Below are positions 9,118-17,141 of a stretch of DNA of 27,770 nucleotides, piece after piece. Below the pieces are notes generated by a model. That model searched no databases, was not told the origin of the DNA, and saw nothing but the letters and a program-made list of their open reading frames with translations. Origin of the DNA: Methylococcaceae bacterium (GTDB taxonomy: Bacteria; Pseudomonadota; Gammaproteobacteria; Methylococcales; Methylomonadaceae); contig JAKIVF010000037.1 in assembly GCA_021647145.1 (NCBI GenBank), positions 1 to 27,770 of the forward strand. Reading direction: 5' to 3'. Positions within the stretch are counted from its first letter, which is position 1. Every line of letters begins with the position of its first letter. A program made the position numbers and the translations under genes.

Positions 9118-10782
9118 ATGGCTCAATATATTTATTCAATGAATCGGGTGGGTAAAATTGTCCCTCCAAAAAAATATATCTTAAAGGATATTTCTCTCTC
9201 TTTTTTCCCCGGAGCAAAAATTGGCGTACTGGGCTTAAATGGTTCAGGTAAATCTACGTTACTTAAAATTATGGCTGGGCTGGATACTGAAATTGAAGGT
9301 GAAGCCATTCCCCAAAAAGGAATTAATATTGGTTATTTACCCCAGGAACCTGAATTAAACCCTGATAAAGATGTACGGGGCAATGTAGAAGAAGGCGTGG
9401 CTGAAATTAAAGCGATTGTTGACCGCTTTAATCAAGTTAATGATGCCTTTGCTGACCCCGATGCAGATTTTGATACATTACTGGCTGAACAAGCTGATTT
9501 ACAAGAAAAAATAGAAGCAGCAGGCGCTTGGGAGCTGGAAAGAACCCTTGAGATTGCTGCCGATGCGCTTCGTCTTCCTCCTTGGGATGCTGATGTCACT
9601 AAACTTTCTGGAGGTGAACAACGCCGAGTTGCTCTATGCCGCTTGTTATTGTCAAAACCAGATATGTTATTACTTGATGAGCCAACTAACCATTTAGATG
9701 CTGCGTCTGTCGCCTGGCTTGAACGATTTTTGCATGATTATTCTGGAACTGTGGTTGCAGTCACGCATGATCGCTATTTTTTAGATAATGTTGCTGGCTG
9801 GATTTTAGAACTTGATAGAGGTATGGGAATTCCTTGGGAAGGTAATTATTCCAATTGGTTAGAGCAAAAACAAAAACGTCTGGCTCAAGAAGAAAAACAA
9901 GAATCTTCACGCCAAAAAGCATTAAAAACAGAATTAGAATGGGTTAGAGCAGGCACTAAAGGTCGTCACGCTAAAAGTAAAGCCAGACTTGCACGGTTTG
10001 ATGAGCTGTCTTCTAAAGAAGTACAAAAGCGCAGTGAAACACAAGAAATTTACATCCCACCCGGCCCTCGTTTAGGTGATGTAGTCATTGATATAGAAAA
10101 TATCAGTAAAAGCTTTGCTGATAAATTACTGATTAATAATTTAAGCTTTAAACTCCCTCCTGGCGGCATTGTTGGCATTATTGGTCCAAACGGTGCAGGT
10201 AAAACCACCCTATTTCGTATGATGGCAGGTTTTGAAAAACCAGATTCTGGCTCAGTCACCCTCGGTCAAACGGTAGAAATAGCTTATGTTGACCAAATGC
10301 GTGACGATATGGACCCTAAAAAAACGGTATGGGAAGAAGTTTCTGAAGGCTTAGATCTGATTACTGTGGGAAACTACGAAACACCCTCGCGCGCCTATCT
10401 AGGACGATTTAATTTTAAAGGAGCAGACCAGCAAAAACATATTGGTAATTTATCAGGTGGAGAACGTAACCGTGTTCATTTAGCTAAATTATTAAAAAGT
10501 GGTGGAAATCTATTATTACTTGATGAACCCACTAATGATTTAGATGTAGAAACTTTAAGAGCCTTAGAAGAGGCTATTCTAGCTTTTCCTGGATGTGCGG
10601 TTGTTATTTCGCATGATCGCTGGTTTTTAGATAGAATCGCAACCCATATTTTAGCTTTTGAAGGTGATAGTGAAGTGGTTTGGTTTGAAGGAAATTATGC
10701 AGATTATGAAGCGGATCGTCATAAACGCCTTGGAACAGATGCGGACAATCCTCATCGGATTAAATATAAGAAAATCAGTTAA
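9118..10782 (+). CDS. ettA: Energy-dependent translational throttle protein EttA (ABC-F)
   Basis: EttA binds the ribosomal E site and gates the first elongation step according to ATP/ADP ratio. The 554 residues hold two ABC ATPase domains. The first has GLNGSGKST (Walker A), LSGGEQRRVALCRLLL (signature) and LLLDEPTNHLD (Walker B). The second has GPNGAGKTTLF, LSGGERNRVHLAKLL and LLLDEPTNDLD. There is no membrane domain. An arm insertion is visible in domain 1 at about residues 95-140. The linker between domains carries the charged EWVRAGTKGRHAKSKARLARFDEL segment. Length and motifs match EttA rather than Uup or YheS. No Shine-Dalgarno sequence is evident before the ATG at 9118. Confidence 0.95.
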   Translation: MAQYIYSMNRVGKIVPPKKYILKDISLSFFPGAKIGVLGLNGSGKSTLLKIMAGLDTEIEGEAIPQKGINIGYLPQEPELNPDKDVRGNVEEGVAEIKAIVDRFNQVNDAFADPDADFDTLLAEQADLQEKIEAAGAWELERTLEIAADALRLPPWDADVTKLSGGEQRRVALCRLLLSKPDMLLLDEPTNHLDAASVAWLERFLHDYSGTVVAVTHDRYFLDNVAGWILELDRGMGIPWEGNYSNWLEQKQKRLAQEEKQESSRQKALKTELEWVRAGTKGRHAKSKARLARFDELSSKEVQKRSETQEIYIPPGPRLGDVVIDIENISKSFADKLLINNLSFKLPPGGIVGIIGPNGAGKTTLFRMMAGFEKPDSGSVTLGQTVEIAYVDQMRDDMDPKKTVWEEVSEGLDLITVGNYETPSRAYLGRFNFKGADQQKHIGNLSGGERNRVHLAKLLKSGGNLLLLDEPTNDLDVETLRALEEAILAFPGCAVVISHDRWFLDRIATHILAFEGDSEVVWFEGNYADYEADRHKRLGTDADNPHRIKYKKIS

Positions 10783-10839
10783 TAATGAGTAGTGTTTTTA
10801 TTTGTCTTCAAGAATATCACAGTCATTGAATTAATTCAG

Positions 10840-10869
10840 GTTGGGCTGCCATCACTTTGGCAACCCAAC
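10840..10869. repeat. Hairpin repeat between convergent genes (copy C)
   Basis: An 11-bp stem with one mismatch is formed by GTTGGGCTGCC (10840-10850) and GGCAACCCAAC (10859-10869) with an 8-base loop. It lies between the ends of ettA (plus) and the 10906 gene (minus). No T run follows on either strand. The TTGGG/CCCAA arms relate it to copies A and E. It may help end transcription in both directions. Confidence 0.55.
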
Positions 10870-10905
10870 ATATAGTTATTACCATCTAAATTTTATAACA
10901 GAACT

Positions 10906-11604
10906 TCAGGATAAGAATCGAGAAATAACAACAGCCCCCTCAGGAATCGTTTCTAATTTATAAAATGTAGTGTTTAGTTCTTTTAAAGTACTGCAATAAA
11001 AATTATTACACATATCTGAGCGCATATCTCGAGCTAAATTACACCCCGTTTCAGCATGATTAATACAAGACATTAGATGTGTTTTTTCAGTTATCATTGA
11101 TTCGTAGTTTTGAAGCACTTGCTCTGAGGATAATTCAGGGTTATGTTTCATATAACGTTTAATCGTTTCAACATCCAAGAAGGCGTTATCATTGCCATTC
11201 AAACAGCACCGCCCCTTGCATTCACCACAAACCATCTCATTTAATGCAATCATTCTTTCCTTATCAAAACAAGTCATGTTTGAAGGTGGATATTGTTTGT
11301 TATGGATAGAAATTGTATTTTTTCCACTTTGGTTGTCTTCCACCACTCTCTTAATCAACTGCTGAATGTGCTTTAAGTAGGCTATTTTTCTTTTTTTTGG
11401 AAGCGTGGCTACTTTTGGAAGGTGATATGGAGATAAAACTATTAAAGGATGAGTTTTTGAACTTAAATCTGGATACTTCTTTAAATTTTTCTGGTAAATC
11501 AGTTGGTTTTCTATTTCTTCTTGTTGAAGTTCTGACCCTCTTTTGTATTGTTCAGTTGTTTTCTTGTGTGATGAAATATTATTCTCCCAATCAAGTAAAT
11601 TCAC
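10906..11604 (-). CDS. Cysteine-cluster protein of unknown function (YkgJ-like pattern)
   Basis: The 232-residue protein starts at GTG 11604, with a GGAG about 7 bases upstream. The N-terminal half is charged and helical without recognised motifs. The C-terminal half has cysteines at 126, 129, 133 and 134 (CGECKGRCC), then 180, 188, 199 and 204 (C-x7-C-x10-C-x4-C), plus Cys112. This arrangement, including the RSDMCNNFYC end, resembles the YkgJ/UPF0153-type metal-binding cysteine cluster, where zinc or an Fe-S centre is expected but function is unknown. It follows nadA by 34 bp on the same strand and is probably co-transcribed. That is suggestive because NadA is itself a 4Fe-4S enzyme, but no functional link is shown. 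Confidence 0.8.
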   Translation of the reverse strand: MNLLDWENNISSHKKTTEQYKRGSELQQEEIENQLIYQKNLKKYPDLSSKTHPLIVLSPYHLPKVATLPKKRKIAYLKHIQQLIKRVVEDNQSGKNTISIHNKQYPPSNMTCFDKERMIALNEMVCGECKGRCCLNGNDNAFLDVETIKRYMKHNPELSSEQVLQNYESMITEKTHLMSCINHAETGCNLARDMRSDMCNNFYCSTLKELNTTFYKLETIPEGAVVISRFLS

Positions 11605-11638
11605 TATCAGCTCCAGATAAGCTGACAGCGATAAAAAA

Positions 11639-12736
11639 CTACTTTAGCGACAACATGTTATCTAATGCCTTCTTAGCTAATCTTGCTTCTTCAGCTTCAA
11701 CTGATATTTGATTAACCACATGTCCAGCAACCAAGTTTTCTAATACCCAAGCCAAGTGCTGAGGGTCTGTTCTAAACATAGTAGAACACATGCTTAGCGT
11801 GGATGACATAAAGTGTACGTTTTTTCCTTGATCTTTACATTCTTCATGTAAACGATTCACCAGATTTAATTCTGTTGCGACTAACCAGCGTGTATTGGGT
11901 TCTGATTCCTTGACTATTTTTAAAATAGTCTCTGTTGAGCCAATAAAATCCGCTTTTTGGCAGACTTCAAAGCACGCCTCTGGATGAGCAATTACTTTTG
12001 TTTCTGGGTATTTTTCTTTAAATTCATCAATATGTTCAGGTTGAAACACTTGGTGCACAGAACAAAAACCAGACCAAAGAATAATTTTTGCCTCCTTAAT
12101 CTGTTGTTCGGTTAATCCACCCATGGGTTTTCCAAAGTCCCAAACAACCATTTGTTCTAATGGAATACCCATTAAATATCCGGTCGTTCTACCTAAATGT
12201 TGATCAGGGAAAAATAAGATTTTTTCTCTTTTAGCAAAACTCCATTCCAATACTTTGTGTGCATTAGATGAGGTACAAACTATACCTTCATGTTTACCAC
12301 AAAAAGCTTTTAGATCAGCTGCTGAATTAATATAAGTCACAGGCGTGACTTCACTCTCAGCATCAATGACTTGCGATAATTCATCCCAACATTTTTGCAC
12401 ATTCGTTGCATTTGCCATATCAGCCATAGAACAACCAGCCGCCAAGTCTGGCAAGATTGAAATTTGTTCTGGGCGAGACAAAATATCAGCAACTTCTGCC
12501 ATAAAGTGAACACCACAAAAAACAATATATTCTGCTTCTGATTCTGAGGCTTCTCTAGAAAGTTTTAATGAATCACCTGTTATATCAGCATGTTTAAATA
12601 CTTCATTTCGCTGATAATGATGACCTAAAACAATACACCGTTTACCTAGCTTTTCCTTTGCGATGACAATACGGGTTTCACATTCTTCATCATCGAGTAA
12701 TGCGTAATCTTGAATGGGTAATGTTGTAGAAGTCAT
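11639..12736 (-). CDS. nadA: Quinolinate synthase NadA
   Basis: NadA condenses iminoaspartate with dihydroxyacetone phosphate to quinolinate in de novo NAD synthesis, using a 4Fe-4S cluster. Features seen are LGHHYQRNEVFKHADITGDSL near the N terminus, the cysteine-containing FCGVHFMAEVADIL and DLAAGCSMAD segments, SGFCSVHQVFQPEHI, HPEACFEVC, GSTETI and the C-terminal STLSMCSTMFRTDP with the third cluster cysteine. At 365 residues it is slightly longer than the E. coli enzyme (347) and belongs to the longer proteobacterial type. nadB and nadC are not in this window. The 100 bp between aspS and nadA hold two hairpin repeats, so nadA probably has its own promoter. Confidence 0.96.
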   Translation of the reverse strand: MTSTTLPIQDYALLDDEECETRIVIAKEKLGKRCIVLGHHYQRNEVFKHADITGDSLKLSREASESEAEYIVFCGVHFMAEVADILSRPEQISILPDLAAGCSMADMANATNVQKCWDELSQVIDAESEVTPVTYINSAADLKAFCGKHEGIVCTSSNAHKVLEWSFAKREKILFFPDQHLGRTTGYLMGIPLEQMVVWDFGKPMGGLTEQQIKEAKIILWSGFCSVHQVFQPEHIDEFKEKYPETKVIAHPEACFEVCQKADFIGSTETILKIVKESEPNTRWLVATELNLVNRLHEECKDQGKNVHFMSSTLSMCSTMFRTDPQHLAWVLENLVAGHVVNQISVEAEEARLAKKALDNMLSLK

Positions 12737-12756
12737 AATAATTTCTTATGTTGTAG

Positions 12757-12786
12757 GTTAGGCTACTGCCTTTTTGGCAGCCTAAC
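12757..12786. repeat. Hairpin repeat between aspS and nadA (copy D)
   Basis: GTTAGGCT (12757-12764) and GCC (12768-12770) pair with GGC (12776-12778) and AGCCTAAC (12779-12786). This gives an 11-bp stem with a 3-base bulge and a T5 loop. It is one of two adjacent members of the repeat family in this 100-bp gap. Confidence 0.55.
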
Positions 12787-12808
12787 ATTTACATTGATTC
12801 TGTTTGTA

Positions 12809-12833
12809 GGGTTAACGATAGTGCCGTTAGCCC
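12809..12833. repeat. Hairpin repeat just after the aspS stop (copy E)
   Basis: GGGTTAACG (12809-12817) pairs with CGTTAGCCC (12825-12833) across a 7-base loop, with one G-T pair. It is the clearest match to copy A at 4307-4331, sharing GGGTTAACGATA and a CAACCTACG-like tail. It lies 4 bp past the aspS stop on the minus strand and could act as an aspS terminator or mRNA 3' end protector. Confidence 0.6.
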
Positions 12834-12836
12834 AAC

Positions 12837-14621
12837 TTACGATTCTGTTTTTTCAGCTGGTTTACGTAATTTTATTCCCAGTTCTCTTAACTGGATATCA
12901 TTCACAATAGCAGGTGCATCAACTAATGGACAAGCTGCCGTTTGTGTTTTAGGAAATGCAATCACATCTCTGATCGAATCTGACCCTGTCATTAACATGA
13001 CCAATCTATCTAAGCCAAAAGCAATTCCACCGTGGGGAGGACAGCCGTATTTTAATGCATCTAATAAGAAACCGAATTTTTCTCTTGCCTCTTCTTCACC
13101 AATACCTAAAATTTCAAGTACTTTGGTTTGCATATCGGTGTGATTAATACGAATCGAACCGCCACCTAATTCTGTTCCATTCAAAATCAAATCGTAAGCT
13201 CTTGATAGTGCTTGTCCTGGATTCGCTTCAAGTTCTTCTATTGTACAACTCGGTGCTGTAAATGGATGATGAATTGCATTCCAGCGCTGGTTTTTATCAT
13301 CCCAATCAAACATCGGAAAGTCAATTAACCACAACGGTTTCCAGTCACCTTCTGCTAAACCACGGTCCAAACCAATTTTAACTCTTAATGCGCCCATGGC
13401 TTCGTTAACAACTTTTGCTTTATCAGCCCCAAAGAAAATCAAATCACCCGTTTTAGCATCCGTTTTACTTAATACACTTTCCCACACCTCCGCAGGTGCA
13501 AACTTAACGATGGGAGATTGTAATCCTTCTAATCCAACGTCTCTATCATTAACTTTAATATAAGCTAACCCTCTTGCGCCATAGATACTGACATATTTTG
13601 TTAAAACATCAATTTCTTTTCTGGTTAAATCAGAACCATTAGGAATTTTTAAAGCAACAACACGACCATTTGGATCATTTGCAGGACCTGAAAAGACTTT
13701 AAAGTCGACCTCTTTCATTTCATCAGCAATATCAACCAACTCTAAAGGAATGCGTAAATCAGGTTTGTCTGAGCCATAACGTCTCATACCCTCTTCATAT
13801 GTCATTACTGGGAATTTTTCACCTAAATCAACATTAAGAATCTCAGAAAATAACTGTTTCATCATTTCTTCCATCGTTTCCATGATTTCATCTTCATTCA
13901 TGAACGAGGTTTCTATATCCAGCTGAGTAAATTCTGGTTGTCTATCTGCGCGTAAATCTTCATCCCGAAAACAGCGTACGATTTGGTAATACTTATCCAT
14001 ACCTGAGATCATCAATAATTGTTTATACAATTGTGGTGATTGTGGCAAGGCAAAAAAAGCATTCTCATGGGTACGGCTTGGTACAATATAATCTCTCGCG
14101 CCTTCCGGTGTTGCCTTTGTTAAAATAGGCGTTTCAATTTCGTAGTATTCTCTGTCATCAAAAAAATTACGAAGGTTACGGGTCACATCCCGTCGCACCT
14201 TCATTTTTTGTTGCATTTCAGTACTGCGCAAATCAATATAGCGATAGCGTAAACGCATCTCTTCATTAACTTCAATATCACTTTCAATTGGAAATGGCGG
14301 TGTTTCAGATTCATTCAGTATTTCTATCTGGTTAACCATCACCTCAATCTCACCCGTTTTCATATTAGGGTTGATAGTGCCTTCCAGACGATCTTTAACA
14401 CGTCCTTTTACATGTAAAACATACTCACTGCGCACACTTTCGGCAATAGCAAAGGCTTCTGTTTCATCAGGATTAAAAACAACCTGAACTAAACCTTCCC
14501 GGTCTCTAAGATCAATAAAAATTACACCACCATGATCTCTACGACGATGAACCCAGCCGCATAATTCAATAGTTTCATCTAAATGTTGTTTTGTTACTTC
14601 TCCGCACTTGTGCGTACGCAT
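12837..14621 (-). CDS. aspS: Aspartyl-tRNA synthetase AspS
   Basis: This class II synthetase charges tRNA-Asp. Its 594 residues match the bacterial type. The N-terminal OB-fold anticodon domain spans about residues 1-105 (ELCGWVHRRRDHGGVIFIDLRDREG). Motif 2 is seen in IVRCFRDEDLRADRQPEFTQLD and motif 3 in GGIAFGLDRLVML. The bacterial GAD insertion domain lies between motifs 2 and 3 (about 290-410). The ATG at 14621 has an AAGAGAA purine stretch upstream. The FmdB-like gene sits 177 bp upstream on the same strand, an association common in gammaproteobacteria. Confidence 0.97.
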   Translation of the reverse strand: MRTHKCGEVTKQHLDETIELCGWVHRRRDHGGVIFIDLRDREGLVQVVFNPDETEAFAIAESVRSEYVLHVKGRVKDRLEGTINPNMKTGEIEVMVNQIEILNESETPPFPIESDIEVNEEMRLRYRYIDLRSTEMQQKMKVRRDVTRNLRNFFDDREYYEIETPILTKATPEGARDYIVPSRTHENAFFALPQSPQLYKQLLMISGMDKYYQIVRCFRDEDLRADRQPEFTQLDIETSFMNEDEIMETMEEMMKQLFSEILNVDLGEKFPVMTYEEGMRRYGSDKPDLRIPLELVDIADEMKEVDFKVFSGPANDPNGRVVALKIPNGSDLTRKEIDVLTKYVSIYGARGLAYIKVNDRDVGLEGLQSPIVKFAPAEVWESVLSKTDAKTGDLIFFGADKAKVVNEAMGALRVKIGLDRGLAEGDWKPLWLIDFPMFDWDDKNQRWNAIHHPFTAPSCTIEELEANPGQALSRAYDLILNGTELGGGSIRINHTDMQTKVLEILGIGEEEAREKFGFLLDALKYGCPPHGGIAFGLDRLVMLMTGSDSIRDVIAFPKTQTAACPLVDAPAIVNDIQLRELGIKLRKPAEKTES

Positions 14622-14714
14622 ATTTATTCTCTTTACTCAGGGTTAAAAGTATCTTTACCTTTTTATTACTCAGGCTTTGATGATAATTATTGGTCTTAAT
14701 TTATTCTTAGCTTA

Positions 14715-14759
14715 CTGGGCAGATAAACCGTTGTGTTAACAATAGAGCTATTAGCCCAG
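14715..14759. repeat. Diverged member of the hairpin repeat family (copy F)
   Basis: Between the fmdB-like gene and aspS, CTGGGC (14715-14720) can pair with GCCCAG (14754-14759). The inner stretch GTGTTAACAATAG...CTATTAGCCCAGCCTACCG aligns by eye with copies A and E. This may be a decayed copy. The rest of the 177-bp gap shows no gene. Confidence 0.4.
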
Positions 14760-14798
14760 CCTACCGAATAATAGTATATCGTTTAACGAAAAAGTTTT

Positions 14799-15077
14799 TT
14801 AATGACTGCATCCACTGCCGCAACTATGTCCACTTGCTTTAGCTGGTTCAGACTTAGAGTTAGTCTTTGATGGTTCTGAACCCTTTTTCTTAGATCCGCC
14901 TTTAAAGTCGGTTTCATACCAGCCGTTGCCTTTTAATCTAAAGCCCGCTGCTGAAATTTTTTTCTTGAGTTCAGGCTTATTACAAGCTGGGCAATTTACA
15001 AGTGGCTCGGCACTCATTTTTTGTAGTGCTTCATGCTCATTTCCACATGATTGACACTGATATTCATAAATAGGCAT
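14799..15077 (-). CDS. FmdB-family putative zinc-ribbon protein
   Basis: This 92-residue protein opens with MPIYEYQCQSCGNEHE, the FmdB/CxxC_CxxC_SSSS regulatory-type signature. A four-cysteine zinc ribbon is formed by Cys8, Cys11, Cys29 and Cys32. The GFRLKGNGWYETDFKG segment that follows is typical of the family. The C terminus is a low-complexity Lys/Ser/Pro tail ending in HSCGSGCSH, a second possible metal site. The family is often annotated as transcriptional regulators, but the molecular role is not established. It lies upstream of aspS on the same strand and divergent from pyrC. Confidence 0.9.
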   Translation of the reverse strand: MPIYEYQCQSCGNEHEALQKMSAEPLVNCPACNKPELKKKISAAGFRLKGNGWYETDFKGGSKKKGSEPSKTNSKSEPAKASGHSCGSGCSH

Positions 15078-15142
15078 TTAAATGCTCCAAAAAATCAAAA
15101 TATCACTATAAATGCGGCCAGTATTTCATTTTCTCAAGAGCC

Positions 15143-15174
15143 TTCTATAGAATAAGCAGACTATTCTAATAGAA
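15143..15174. promoter_or_regulatory. Imperfect dyad immediately upstream of pyrC
   Basis: TTCTATAGAATA (15143-15154) and TATTCTAATAGAA (15162-15174) are reverse complements apart from one extra base, with a 7-base spacer. The right arm ends 13 bases before the pyrC ATG at 15188. It could be a protein-binding dyad in the promoter, or an mRNA leader hairpin if transcription starts further upstream. Enteric pyrC is controlled by a leader hairpin, so the second option is worth testing. No clear Shine-Dalgarno is seen. Confidence 0.5.
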
Positions 15175-15187
15175 AAACACAACGACT

Positions 15188-16219
15188 ATGGATAAATTAA
15201 CACTCATTCGACCTGATGACTGGCATTTACATGTTAGAAATGGGGAAATACTTAGGTCAGTTATCGCTCATACTGCAAAGCAATTTTCTCGTGCGATCAT
15301 AATGCCCAATCTAAAACCACCTATCTCAATTGTTAAACAAGCATTAATTTATCGGCAAGAAATTATTCAAGCTTTGCCTGTTGAATCAACTTTTAGCCCT
15401 TTAATGACTCTGTATTTAACGGGTTCCACGACAAAGGATGAAGTAAAAAAATCAGCTGAATCAGAACATATTCATGCTTTTAAATTATATCCCGCGGGGG
15501 CAACCACTAATTCAGATTCTGGCGTTAATAATATTAAATCAATATATCCAGTTCTGGAAGCGATGGAACAAGTTGATATTCCTTTATTAATCCATGGAGA
15601 AGTCACTGACAATAATTGTGATATTTTTGACCGCGAAAAAGTATTTGTCGAATCAAGTTTAAGTAATATAGTTAAAAACTTTCCAAATCTTCGTATTGTT
15701 GTTGAACATCTTACTACAAAGGAAGCCGTTGACTTTGTTATATCCAGTTCTAACAAAGTTGCAGCAACTATTACTCCTCAACATTTGTTATTTAACCGTA
15801 ATGCCATTTTAGCAGGTGGAATACGACCTCATCTTTATTGCTTGCCCATTTTAAAACGCGAATACCACAGACAGTCCTTAATTAAAGCAGCAACAAGCGG
15901 AAATCCAAAATTTTTCCTTGGAACTGATAGCGCTCCTCATTTAACAGGTGCTAAAGAAAATAGTTGTGGCTGTGCTGGTTGTTACAGTGCCTATGCTGCC
16001 TTAGAACTTTATGCCGAAGCATTTGAACAGGAAAATGCTTTAGATAAACTGGAAGGTTTTGCCAGTTTTTTTGGTGCTGATTTTTATCAATTACCTAGAA
16101 ACACCCAAACTATTACACTAAAGAAACAACCTTGGACAGTTCCAGATAGCTATCAAATCGGTAATGAAACAATTACCCCATTAAAAGCTGGTGAAGATTT
16201 ACATTGGAAATTTATTTGA
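15188..16219 (+). CDS. pyrC: Dihydroorotase PyrC (type II, class of E. coli PyrC)
   Basis: PyrC catalyses reversible cyclisation of carbamoyl-aspartate to dihydroorotate in pyrimidine synthesis. All metal and active-site residues are visible: DWHLHVRNG with His13 and His15, KLYPAGAT with Lys99 (the carboxylated bridging lysine), IHGEV with His136, VEHLTT with His174 and GTDSAPH with Asp247. Each is offset by three from E. coli PyrC (16, 18, 102, 139, 177, 250). At 343 residues it is full length. It stands alone on the plus strand, divergent from the fmdB-like gene with 110 bp between them, so the dyad at 15143-15174 is well placed to control it. Confidence 0.97.
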   Translation: MDKLTLIRPDDWHLHVRNGEILRSVIAHTAKQFSRAIIMPNLKPPISIVKQALIYRQEIIQALPVESTFSPLMTLYLTGSTTKDEVKKSAESEHIHAFKLYPAGATTNSDSGVNNIKSIYPVLEAMEQVDIPLLIHGEVTDNNCDIFDREKVFVESSLSNIVKNFPNLRIVVEHLTTKEAVDFVISSSNKVAATITPQHLLFNRNAILAGGIRPHLYCLPILKREYHRQSLIKAATSGNPKFFLGTDSAPHLTGAKENSCGCAGCYSAYAALELYAEAFEQENALDKLEGFASFFGADFYQLPRNTQTITLKKQPWTVPDSYQIGNETITPLKAGEDLHWKFI

Positions 16220-16832
16220 AATTGTTAGAATCTTTATTTTATCCATCCAAACTCAGACTCTATGCTTTTAATCTTACGGGCGTATGACAGAAATCTGCGT
16301 CAAGTATATCAATACCATTCACCAACTAATAATAATTAAAAGCAGTGAAATACACACTCTCTTGTATGTTCATGAGTTCTTCTTTTGAAAGCATGGTGCT
16401 TTATTTGATGTAAAGCACCTAGTCTGAACCAACTGGTTCAGGTTTCTATTATTAAAGCGGCTGATTTTGCATTGTTTTTAACATCAATCTATCTCTATGG
16501 CAAACAGCGTAAAGCCAGTACCACAAAGCCCGGACAGTAAGTAGCCACCTGCACTTTTGCATGATGGTGACAATGTCGACATAAAGTGAAGAGGCGTACC
16601 AGTTTTTCCTTTTCAAATGTCAGGTATATTATTGCCAAAGCCGATTTGGATAATGATTTTCATAAGCCTTACCCCACCTGCCAACTCCCCCCATAAATTC
16701 TATGGTGACCACTTAATTACAGATGTTGGCTTGATGAGTTTCTAAGAAACTTCAGTTTGATAAACGTATTTTTTAGACCCTTTTACCAAAAAAAATAATT
16801 TTTCACCTTCTAAAAAAATACATATGCAATAA
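16220..16832. other. Gene-free stretch of about 610 bp with tandem hairpins
   Basis: This is the only gap over 300 bp. No convincing gene was found on either strand. Two tight inverted repeats lie in tandem: GGTGCTTTA (16395-16403) with TAAAGCACC (16411-16419), and CTGAACCA (16424-16431) with TGGTTCAG (16434-16441). From about 16450 to 16720 the base composition looks less AT-rich than its surroundings. Several short frames of 40 to 50 codons run there without good start sites. One on the plus strand ends at a TAA near 16540, and another runs from about 16590 to 16745. They might be remnants of a decayed gene or element, but I recognise no family. Confidence 0.5.
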
Positions 16833-17105
16833 TTAATCCCATGGTGGTAATTTTCCACTATAAGCAATAAAAGCCTTATTCTTTGGAAAAGTAGTTATAC
16901 CAGAGAATGAATTATTCTTAGAATTTTCTGATTTAGTTTTTTTCTCTATAGTGACAGTTTCAGTGCTCCACTTTAAAAATGGACTTACCTCTGTTCCCAT
17001 TGGCACATACCACTTTTTCTTAGTTGCATCCCATTTTGCCCCCAGCGCTTTTGCAGCATCTTTTTCAGCATAAGGAACATTGAGATAGATTTTTGAATTA
17101 ACCAT
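16833..17105 (-). CDS. DUF5710 domain protein
   Basis: The 90-residue protein consists mostly of one DUF5710 domain (about residues 4-48). This is seen in the pattern IYLNVPYAEKDAAKALGAKWDATKKKWYVP, where an aromatic-rich strand pair follows a helix. The domain often occurs in larger mobile-element or DNA-processing proteins such as primase-helicase polypeptides. Here it stands alone with a Lys/Ser/Asn linker and a KLPPWD tail. The function of the stand-alone form is unknown. It follows the yaeQ-like gene by 36 bp on the same strand and may share its transcript. No clear ribosome binding site is seen before the ATG. Confidence 0.85.
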   Translation of the reverse strand: MVNSKIYLNVPYAEKDAAKALGAKWDATKKKWYVPMGTEVSPFLKWSTETVTIEKKTKSENSKNNSFSGITTFPKNKAFIAYSGKLPPWD

Positions 17106-17141
17106 TATTTACTTAATAAAATGTGTAAAAAAACTCAATGA

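Noticed and set aside
11397..11711. 104-codon plus-strand frame across the nadA/cysteine-cluster junction
   Set aside because: It lies antisense to two supported genes and lacks recognisable homology or a good start.
16490..16620. Minus-strand short frame containing a CxxCH-like CRHCH
   Set aside because: It was considered as a heme c or zinc motif, but the frame is under 60 codons, has no start or ribosome site and no signal peptide. The motif is probably chance.
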